A stretch of DNA of 64,000 bases from Sinonovacula constricta. Lineage: Eukaryota; Mollusca; Bivalvia; Cardiida; Solecurtidae. Below, piece after piece: positions 1 through 12,000 of the stretch; positions within the stretch are counted from its first letter, which is position 1; the number at the start of each line of letters is the position of its first letter. Below the pieces are notes generated by a model. It searched no databases, had not been told where the DNA came from, and saw nothing but the letters and a program-made list of their open reading frames with translations. Location of the stretch: assembly GCA_007844125.1 (NCBI GenBank), contig CM017565.1:14360647-14424646 (forward strand). Direction: 5' to 3'. The position numbers were made by a program, and so were the translations under genes.

Positions 1-3000
1 GATCTGTTCCTGGCTGGTCAGGCCAACTAGTGCCTCCTTCACGGACTGTACCTTCTCAGACTGGAAATGACAAAGACAGTCTTCAAATACAGAAAGCTAC
101 ACCATTGATCAGCTAATGCTAGACTGCACTATCCCAGTACAAATTGGTGCCATTTGAAGACAGCAAGACTACAGATGTTTGTGAAAGATATATATACTGT
201 TTATGCCCACCATCAACCAGAAACTATTTAGTCTAAGGGAAATAACTCATGTTACAAAGTAACAGCACTACATGAGTGAATGAACCAAGTTTTTCCATTC
301 TTTTCAGTAAGCTGTTCATACAATACATAATTTAACTTAAATATGCATTAATTGTTAAAAATATAAATGAGAACTGCCATTTTGAACACTTAAATAGATG
401 GTTATCGTATGACGTCACACATTTCCCAGCATGCAATGCGGTCGGCCATATTTGTGGTAAAGCCATTGTTTACTTATGTCTGCTTAGGACAGCTTGGTCT
501 CTACAATTCGACGATTAAATCGATTATTTCGCGAAAGATGTCGTGTGTAACGGCTACAAAGTGCAATATGACTTTATTAATTATACGCTGGAGCTATTGT
601 GCGTGAAAAGGACTTGAAGAACACTAATTTGATCGGTTTTGATCCGTACTCGTCTTTGACGACAGCCTGATGACTTACAGTCGGACATTGCATATCCAGA
701 CATACTGAACTATCTAGTGTTTCAGCAAAGTGCGACAACCAATTAAATATTGGTGGAGCTAGATCCTAGACTTGTGCCAGGGTAGAACCACTGCGCACTG
801 CAGGTTAGCTGGTAATCCTCCACGACCAGGACTCGAACTCATGCACTCTCGGCTGAGGAGTTACAAGTCACCAACTGCTTGGACACAGGCTCTGCTAAAC
901 TTTGGTTTTAAAACAGGGTCATTTATTATGTGTACTGGTTTCAATTCTTTACATCATGTTATACTATGTTTTCATTGCTTTAAGTTCCTTAAAACCCATG
1001 TTATGGTTGTCATATTTATTAAATGCGATCGAATACCATTACATGCTCCAATTTCCTTAGCAGTCTGTTTGTTTCTTAACTGCTTTTGCTTTTCCTGTTT
1101 ATTGATCGATGAATTTACTGTCATTAAATACTTGTTACCGTTAAATGTGTTGTTTTTAATTCAGAAATGGTTTGGTTCTAAAAGAAGTACTGGAACTTGA
1201 ATTCAATATTCTGTGAAATTATTATTCTAATATAATGTAAGTTTGTTAAATTTGCTAAAAGGTAGGACAATAATAAAAATAAAAACACTATGTGCTATTA
1301 TTTATTGACAAATGTCAATGTGAAAGCAAAACCATTTAAAAAACTTAGCTGTAACAGCTAGTTCAGGCTCGTTCTGAAAACAGTTTGTTTCTTACACTTT
1401 ATTAGAGCTGGTATCTGGCAGTTTGGACGAAACAATTTTCTCTCATGCATTCAAATAAATGATTTTTGCTTGTAAAGATCCCGCAAAATGCTGTTTTATA
1501 TTCCGGACTGGATTCTTTGGCTTTATGGTGAATAGTAGTAGCTTGGTAATGGTGTGGAGTGAAGTTATAGAAGTGGTGATGACAAGAGAAATTTAAAACG
1601 TTACTCAGGGATGAAGCCATACAGTTGACACTTTAGCTCATGCCATACTCAATACACAACCATTTACTTGTACCAATACAAACTGTCTAGGTTATGTATG
1701 ACATTTTACTTTTCCCCATGTTGCCCCTGGCTATTTACAGCCCCTTGTCTGAAACTTGTTGTTTTAATAGTCTAGACCATATGGCTTTGCTTCCTGAGTG
1801 TCAAATGCCAGGTGCAGGTGGATTAGCATTACTTTCTCACGTGTATTATAGGTTAAAAAAGAAGTTAAATTAAAATATCTGAGTAATTTAATTATCAATA
1901 TGATTATACATTATTTCAAGTTAACTAAATTAAGATTTCTGCAGTATTTTAAGGCAAAAAAAATCATAGTTGTATTTGTCACTTTGTGGAGTATTTTCTA
2001 GCAGGTAAATACCGGGGGTTGAATTTACCGCCCAACCTTGTTATTACAGCCATGTAAAAAGTAAAGCATAACACATTGCCTGTCATTACAAATAGGTTTT
2101 TCCTATCTGAGATAACCTGAAATCATCAACGTGCCTATTTAAAAAAATGGACATTTAATGCGATATTTTTTAAGATTCACACTGTCGAACAATAAAGTTA
2201 GTGTAATAACAGTCTTCACTTTAACTAAAGTTTATTCAAGCATTATGTATAAATTTCCCAGAATAGAAGTAACATGTGTTGTTACATGGGTACAATATTA
2301 GCAAACTGTCGGATACCACATTACAACCACATACACGGCGTTCTATAGACGCTAAACGTCAATGGTCATTGATTCCTCAGTCAAAATTTTCAAGGGTCAA
2401 ATATCTGGGGGTAAATTTTGTGCATCAAGCATCATGAGGGGCACATGCTGACAACATTTTGTCTAAAATTGACCTTGATGGAAATTATCGATACTGTTGG
2501 TAGCTTTTTAGTTTATTTAGGACTAGTAAATAAGCAATATATTTCTTAATTGTTTGTTAATTATCTGTATCTTAATAATAACAATAAAATAAACAACAAA
2601 ATAGCTATTAACATTATAACATACTTCCACAGACATATTTTCTTTCGACTTTTAATGCAATCCAAAACACTTAAAACGCTTAGCTACAATGAATGCTCTG
2701 TTCAAGCGCGAAAGCAAGACGTCCGAAAGTTTTCTCGTCCTTTCCCCTTGGTTTGTACTGACGGCTGGTAATGAGAAAAAAAGAAATCTGATCCGGATTA
2801 TAATAAGGAACAACTACTACTGATAGTTTTTCCTTTTTCAGTAATTACAATACACTTTCAGAACTGCCATTTGAACATAAATATTGACAGATAAAAAGAA
2901 GCAACTATCTGATAAGCTTTTTCAGTTTACATTTCAAGACATTTATAAATACAAAAAAAGCAACCAGAGACTAACAAACCTTTAAAATGTTATAAATATG

Positions 3001-6000
3001 CATTATAAATAAAACACAGTTTGCAGACCATGTTTGTAAGCTGTATCTCAGACGTACCTGTATATCCAGCTGGAGAGTGAAGAAGGGTTCCAATGTAAGC
3101 TGTATCTCAGACATACCTGTATATCCAGCTGGAGAATGAAGAAGGGTTCCAATGTAAGCTGTATCTCAGACATACCTGAATATCCAGCTGGAGAGTAAAG
3201 AAGGGTTCCAATGTAAGCTGTATCTCAGACATACCTGTATATCCAGCTGGAGAATGAAGAAGGGTTCCAATGTAAGCTGTATCTCAGACATACCTGTATA
3301 TCCAGCTGGAGAGTAAAGAAGGGTTCCAATGTAAGCTGTATCTCAGACATACCTGTATATCCAGCTGGAGAGTGAAGAAGGGTTCCAATGTAAGCTGTAT
3401 CTCAGACATACCTGTATATCCAGCTGGAGAGTGAAGAAGGGTTCCAATGTAAGCTGTATCTCAGACATACCTGTATATCCAGCTGGAGAGTGAAGAAGGG
3501 TTCCAATGTAAGCTGTATCTCAGACATACCTGAATATCCAGCTGGAGAGTGAAGAAGGGTTCCAATGTAAGCTGTATCTCAGACATACCTGTATATCCAG
3601 CTGGAGAGTGAAGAAGGGTTCCAATGTAAGCTGTATCTCAGACATACCTGTATATCCAGCTGGAGAGTGAAGAAGGGTTCCAATGTAAGCTGTATCTCAG
3701 ACATATCTGTATATCCAGCTGGAGAGTGAAGAAGGGTTCCAATGTAAGCTGTATCTCAGACATACCTGTATATCCAGCTGGAGAGTGAAGAAGGGTTCCA
3801 ATGTAAGCTGTATCTCAGACATACCTGTATATCCAGCTGGAGAGTGAAGAAAGGTTCCAATGTTGCTGTCTCCTTAGCTGACGACTTGTACACAATGGAA
3901 CGAATCATACCAGCAAATATGTCTGCGATTGGGCTCCGGGCAAAATTGGTCTGAAACAAAGCAATTGAACTACTAAAGATAAACAAGTGGCGGGCTAGCT
4001 TTATAAATATGTTTTCTTTAAACAGCTTCACTTTTCTTACATTTTCTGCCGACAGCAATCAAACTCAAAACTTGTAAACAAAAATTCCATTTTGAAAAAA
4101 TAAAAAAAAAACACAATATATCCCTTCTCAAAAAAATATAAAAACTTTCAAAAGAAAATTTAATGCCATTACACATGTTCACAATTATAACTTCTGAATT
4201 GCCCCACAAACATTTTACACTAAAATTCTGCTAAATTCAATTGCAAAACTCTGTGTAAAGGAACAATTTTGCTGTGATTGTTTGCTCAGGCATAACATCC
4301 ATATAGCATCATTTCCAGGGTACATAACCCAAGGTGACAAGTGCCGACAGATGTGGTGAAGAAAATTCACAATGACACAATTTGGAAGCTATTCTGCTAC
4401 TGATAATTCACACTATAATGGAACACACTATACAAAAGCTCCAGTGTGCTAGGGAATAAATAAGAAATGCATATAGTAACTATACCTTGCGAGTGGCTAC
4501 TGATTTCTTCTTGGGTCCAACCTGTTCCCAGTCATCAGCTCCCTGCATGGTCTGTTCATCCTCTGGCTCCCCGTCCACCTGACACAGCCCATTGGTGTAG
4601 CCCTCAACCTCCTCTGGTGCTGCCTGGTCCCCAGGGGAGTCCCCCGTCAAGTCCTGCGTAAGCCCAACAGCAGCAGACATCTCTTCATGCATCCCATCCA
4701 GAATACAGCTGAGGAACTCCTCTGCATCCTCCTGGCGGCCAAGCTGGTAAGGTGATACAATATATGAGCTATACACGTGTGACCTGGATGGTTAAGTTAA
4801 GTACATAGTGGCTTAAAATATACTTGAGAAGTAAATTCATTCACAAGATGCATGACATATTTTTCTGGTGGAAACTCCTCTGCAAGGTGGTGTTATTATT
4901 TCTGGTTCATTGTTCAAACCTTAGGATTTCACACTCAAGATTTTTTTAAAGTGTTACCTGAAGATTTCATCCACTGGCTGTTTTATTACTGCTAGAAAAT
5001 ACCCCCATGGTGCAAAAATGATGCAAACATCTTATCCCAGGTTGTTCAGAAGGTTGAAAGAACCCCAACACAGTTTAATGTTTTTGAAGAATTGAAGTTG
5101 TAAGAAAGATTAAATCGGACAAAGGTAGAAAAATATGAAAGCTCATTTCATGGAACAAAGAAAAGCCAGTTCCAGTAAAAGTTAAGTGTCATAACACATT
5201 AACAGATTGGATGGCCAATCAATATCATTGGAAAACATGAAAATCCTCAGCCAGGTATGTGGCTACAGGTGCCCTATCTGGCACTGAATATGGATTGGGG
5301 CTGTCAACCTTAATCACATCTGAAATAAGATGTTAACACAATTCACACCCTCAAGCAGTGTTAGCAAGGACTGACAAAACAGCCAGTTTGCTGATGAAAT
5401 CCAAAGTAGTTAGACGAAAGCTTCGTAAAGGTAAAGCATTCCAATATATCGAGTGTGAAATCAAAAAGTTGAAATAGGGAACTAAATTTGATTCCAGATG
5501 GGGTTGCATATTTTTTCATATGTCCTTAAGTAGGTTGGAGAATTAACAAGCAAACAATAACCTGGATATAAATGGTTCTTGATGCTGATGGTTTATATGA
5601 AGTAAAATGTCCTTTAATAGGTTTAATAATTTACCAACCTATAACAAATGCATTACAAACTTGATTCCCTGAATGGGGGCACACAAGTTATGAAATGTCA
5701 CATTTTTTATTTGTTTTAGGAATGTCAAGTAGGAAGTTATTTTGCTTTCTCAAGCAACTCAAACTGCAATATTAAACTATGGGAACATGACCAATCAGGT
5801 ACTTAGAGGTGTTTCTGAGAAGCTCACCTTGAAGTGTGGGTTGACAACCATGGACTGTAACATCTGGTACATACAGGTTGGCTCAAAGGGAGAGCCTGGA
5901 TTAAGGTCACGGTGACCACGGTTACGGGGGCCTGGAAACACAAAGAGGCTGGGTAAAAAACATGCTATGCTGAAATTAGTTTACTTATATCACATTCCAG

Positions 6001-9000
6001 CATGCTGCTGTTTTTGTATTGCTGGCATTTTTGCCGATATTTTGCAGCAACATTATTATCATTATAGCACAGGAGCACTAATGACGTGCCAGGGGACTGA
6101 ACCCAGACAGTCCATTATACTGACACTGAGGAGTCAGGCATAATGCTGTCCCCCTTTTCCCCGAGCGGTAGGAGGGAAGCCACTGCTACCAACTTTAAAG
6201 TCTTTGGTTTGACCTGGTCGGGGTTTGAACCTGCGACCTCCCAATCCACTAGCCGATGCTCTACCAATTGAGCTATTGTTTTAGTATTGTAAAAGTTTTG
6301 GGGTTTTTTATATTTTTTACAGTTCACCTTCAAATGCCAATGTTAAAATATAAACAGAGAGGTTATGTACAATTGTCATTACAGAACAAATGAGAGCAAT
6401 TAAGAAACAAGTGAATAAAACTATAACACATACCTTTTTCTGTCACTCTTGCCAATGGCTGGAACTCATGAATAAATTCAACCCTGAAATAATGAGTACT
6501 TTAGTAAAATAAAGAAGGACAAATTGAAGATTAACCAAAATAATGTACAATGTACAGCATGGTGTTATGACTTCTATTTACTGGTACCTATAGAATTACT
6601 ACATTAAATAATTAACACAACAATCAAGTGCTACTTTACAAACAATTTTACACCAGACATCATTTCAGAAACAAGAGGGCCATGTTTGCCCTAAATTGCT
6701 CATCTGAGTGCCATAAACATTTAGCCCTTGTGGCTAGTGTCTGACAATAAGATTTTCAAAGTTTTCCTATATGGCAAAATATGGAAAATGGTCACACCCC
6801 ATGTGGCCATGTTTTTTGACAGATCAAAATTATTTAAACAATCTAGATACAGGGCCACCCATACAGCATGTATACCTAATTATCAAGGCTCTAGCTCTTA
6901 TAAAGATTTTCTAAATTTTCCTACATAGCCTTATTTGTAGAATGGCCATGCCCCTGGCAGCCATGTTTTTATAAACGATCAGAAATCTTTGAACAAACTA
7001 GACTCAGGGCCACCCAAAGAACATATATACCAAATATCAAGGCTCTAGCTCTTGCAGTTTCTGACAAGACGATTTTGTAATTTTTCTTATACAGTCAAAC
7101 CTGACCATGCGACCACCCCTAACCGGCGACCACCTGCTCTATGCGACCACTTCAAAGCCGCCCGATAATATTTGTTCTGTAATTGTAATGTAATAAGCGC
7201 CCATCTTTGATCTGCGTCCAGCGACCGCACATAAACATGTCAAACATGCTTTAATTATCCCCTAATAGGCGACCGCGTTAATCCACTCATACATTAGTTA
7301 CGACCACACAATAAGCAATTAATTTACACGTTTGCCCTTTCTTGCTAATCACTGCAATCGGCCGTGTCAAACTGAGAAATTACGTAATGTCACTGGGTCG
7401 ATGTACACATCAAGCCCGCGCTCGATTCACACCTAATCGAGTGTGCCCTATTACCGCTCGTATTGACACTTATTGATCATGTTCCGACTTCGGTTTCTTT
7501 AAAAGTAAATCAAAGTTATGTTTGTATTAATTACGATAAATTGATTTGCTTAAAACTTAAAACATACAATTATAAAGCGCAAACTGCAATTGGATACAGT
7601 AATACATTGGAATATCTGGAACAGTTGTTCTTTATTGCATTACGCATCAACATGTCTAAATGAACGTGCCTTATACTAGACGATCGTGTCCAAGTTGTCA
7701 AACTTTTGAACAGTGGAAAAAGTTGTCGTGCTTTTACATCTGAGCTTGGTGTCGGAAAAACGCAGATTCAGAACATTGCAAAACGAAAACTTGAAATAAT
7801 GGACGAATATGAACATGTAATATATGTTGTCATAAACGTTCAACTCAAAATGAATCGCTGAACGACTAATGTTTTCGTTGGTTTTTGGATGCGACCGGAC
7901 GTCAAGTCACATTCTAATTGACATGCGAATGACAACATCTGTGAAACAAACTACCATTCATACTTATTTCAATGCTAAGTGATGATTTTAGAACTGTTGT
8001 TTGCAATTTGATAACATGTAAAGTGTAGTGTATATACTCTAAATACTAATTTTATTACAAGACGACAGAGGATTTAGCACAAAATACAAACTGACTGTGA
8101 AAATCCAGGAGAAATGTACATAATACAAAATGCACAAACATAATATTTGATAAACATACATGTATTTAAGTGCTGATTTATTTATTTTTATAGACATAAG
8201 TTGACCTTTACACCTACTGATGCCTCTAATTTGATGTATTGCTTCGCCTTGAAAAGAACAATGCATTCATGTTTTCACAAACGACCTCGTGAACATGTCA
8301 TATTTGCCCTGTCAGATCTGGACAATACGGTTGAATGTATAGCCAAATATAGAAAATGGCCATGCCCCTGGTGACCATGTTTTTTGACAGATCAGAATTC
8401 TTTGAACAATCTTCATAAAGTGCTACCCAAAGAATGTATACCAAAGGCTCTAGATCTTGCAGTTTCTGACGAGAAGATTTTCTAAGTTTTCAGGAACTCC
8501 CACCGAAATGTTGCTTACATCAAGCAAAGTATCTAACAAGACCATGCTTATTCGCATAATACCAGAAAAACCAATGAAAGAAATGAAGAAAATTAATAAA
8601 AGCTTTCAAAAAAATAAGGGAAGCCTAGTATGGAGCACTTTTACATTTAATACTATAGGTCACTAAGAGTGTAAAGTGTGCTTGAAAATACATGGACAGT
8701 TTTAAATGGGCAGCCTGTTGTAATGTCTTTTTGCCCTTTTCTACCTCGCACTTACATGGCATCCAGTATAGGCGTGGAGGAAGGTCCCCGGGACAGAGCT
8801 GGGTAACGTGGCAGCTTCTTCAGCAGGTTGTACAAGGGTGGACAGGCAACCAATGCCTGTAAGGTCTTTCAAACCAGTCAAGGAACCAAACATTTGCAAA
8901 CACATACACAGTTACAGGGTTTATACTACTAACAATACAGAGAATTACACAGCAACAGGGTTTTACTACAATCAATTCAGAGAATTACACAGCACCTGGG

Positions 9001-12000
9001 TATATACTACAATCAATACAGATAATTACACAGTTACAGGGTTTATACTACTAACAATACAGAGAATTACACAGTTAAAGGGTTTATACTACTAACAATA
9101 CAGAGAATTACAGCACCTGGGTATATACTACAATCAATACAGAGAATTACACAGTTACAGGGTTTTACTACAATCAATACAGAGAATTACACAGCACCTG
9201 GGTATATACTACAATCAATACAGAGAATTACACAGTTACAGGGTTTATACTACTAACAATAGAGATTTACACAGCACCTGGGTATATACTATAATCAATA
9301 CAGAGAATTACACAGCACCTGGGTATATACTACAATCAATATGGAGAAGAACAAAGCAACAGGGTGTATACTATCAATACAGAAAATTACAAAGCAACAG
9401 GATTTTTACTCAAACCAATAAGGATTATTTAATGATCAAAAAAGAGCTGCCTGTAGACTAGGCGCTTCACTTTTCTCTCTGCTAGATATAATGTAAGCTT
9501 TTTCTAGCCTTAACAAAAACATAAATCCTAAAAAGATATAACAGTGCCAACATTAATTTAAGGTTTATCTATTCAGATTATCAACAATTTTAGCAAACTT
9601 GTCACTGGCAAAATATCAATCAGTGCAACATAATACTTGCAGAAACACACCAAGTTTTTTTTATGTTTGAAATTGTTAAAGAAGGATACACCATTGATGT
9701 AGCACCAATTCCCCTTATTGACAAGCCCGCGAGGCTGCAGGGAGACAGAGGCATGGCTAATCTTCATCTGAGACAGCATCTCTGAAAAACACAATATACT
9801 GATGCCTTGATAACATAGAAATGATACAGAGAACCTTAGTTCTTGTCTCAATTTTGATACAGAACATAAAGGGAAAATGGCCATACCCATGGGGTCCATT
9901 TATCTTCTTTGACAAATCAAAATTCTAAATACAATATTGATACATAGTCTCTCAAGGAACATGTATACAATATATCAACTCTTGTAGTCTCTGACATGAA
10001 GATTTTCAAAATTTTCCTGTATCATTATGTATGGAAAATGGCCACGCCACTGGTTCTCATGTTGTTGGAAAGGTCCACATTCTTTTAACAAGTTTTTTAC
10101 AGCGCTACTCAATGTTCATGTCGACAGATATCAAGGCTTTAGCCCTAGTAGTTTCTGACAAGAAGATTTTCTAAGTACTCCTATAAAGCAATATATGGAA
10201 AATGGTCACACCCCGAGTGGCAATGTTTTTGAGTGATGGATCAAAATTCTTTGAACAGCTTTCCTTCCCCCCTGCCTGCTAAAGCTCCGAGAAAATCTGT
10301 ATGAAATTGACCCAGCAATTTCTTCAGAGATATTCTTTACATAATGTGACGGACTTGTGATGCCTGAGATTGGCAGATCCAAAAACTCACCCTGAGCATA
10401 AGTTCAGGTGAGCTGATGAAAATGTAAGATATTAAAGATCTATCTTTTTCAGAATTTGGAGAGGAATTTAGGCAGCTGATAGGGAAAAATATATATCTGT
10501 TCGTGTATGGAATTAGGTCAATAATTTGCATCATATTTGTTATAACAAAATATAGAAAGCAGCTGTAGTTTTGAGCATGTTACAATAAGGGAGCAGGCTC
10601 AAGACATACCTCCAAGGTGTTTGGCCTCGCTGTCCTCTGCTGCTGACACAGGCTGGGGGGAGTATTCCTTGTCTGTTCGGGCATTGCTCTCTGCGCTTGC
10701 TGTGGTCTGTGTTGTCTGTGGCTCATAGTTGTTCACCACAGGTGCTGCTGATGCTGCTGATGTTGATGATGATTTAAAAAGGCCAGCCCATGATGTTGGT
10801 TTGACTTTTACTGGTTCTGGGGCTGCTGTTACTGTCTCGGAAATCCTAGCCTCAGTTGTACCAGTAGTTTCCATAGAAACCAACGTCTGACTCTCATTAT
10901 CAGGTGAAATGTCCATATCATTCTGCTCACAGTTGATGTTGCTACTTGTTACACTTTTGCTGTTGCTAATGGGAATATTATTGCGAAATACTGCAGAATC
11001 GGTTTGACTAGAGGATAGGTCTGGTGCATTAGTCACTGATATATCCACATGTGTGACTGGTGGCTGGTTACCAGTATGCACAGAGCCCCCTTCTGTTGAG
11101 CCAGATAAACCTTCCCCACCACTAGCTGGAGAAGTGTACTCTCTGGCAATTACACTACCATACAAATTGGAATAACTATTACTATTTACATCACATTTAG
11201 ATTTGGGTGCAGGTTCTATACTTGATTGCTGCCCACAAGTCCGCTCATGATCTTGATTCTGATAGATTTCAGACCTAGCAGGCATGTAATTGTTCATATA
11301 GGAGGGCATCACTACCACCTCCTGCAGCTGGCCTTCCATTGCTTGCTGATCACTACCAGCACCACAACTGGTGGTCTGTGGGTTAATTGCATTTACAACA
11401 TTATGTCCACTAGAATTTACAACATGTCCTGTATTAATAAGACCATGTTCTCCAATCACAACATTTTGTCTAGGAGCATTCACCATATTATTATTAAAAG
11501 TATTTTCAGTGGTGTACCCTTGGCTAGGGTACTGGGTGTTTGCCTTTAAGTGTTGAGCCCCCTCAGGGAGACGAGAGTAGCCTGGAGGAGGCTGAGGGTG
11601 GCCTGTGGGCAGACTGGAATGTAGCTCGGGCCTGTAACCCATGTGGAACTGCTCCCCTCCAGCAGGATGGCTGTACTGGTACTCAGGGCTAGAGTCTTTA
11701 CTCCTATCTCCCTGTGACTGTCCTTGTTCATTCGCGGGATGTTCCTGGGCCTTGTAATAATCTGCAGGACGTTTCTTCTTGTTCCGTCGCTCATATGGCT
11801 TGAGGCTTGCTTGAAGCTTGGATGTTTGATTATTTGTGTGTTCATCTCTTGTATGTTGATCATTGTAAGCATCAGATTTCTGGCTGTATGCCTCATTGAA
11901 AGTAAACCCTGGGGTAAAGCTAAAATCTAAATTGGCATAATTCTGATCGTCCACCCATGTACAGGTTGCAACACCAAACTCAGCAGTAAAATTGTTACCT

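Noticed and set aside
3034..3862. CRISPR-like array
   Set aside because: Direct repeats are contiguous with no variable spacers, and the genome is eukaryotic.
8808..9095. Repeat protein-like frame ([14 protein letters not shown])
   Set aside because: Produced by the 43-44 bp minisatellite in a USP10 intron, in the antisense direction to the gene.
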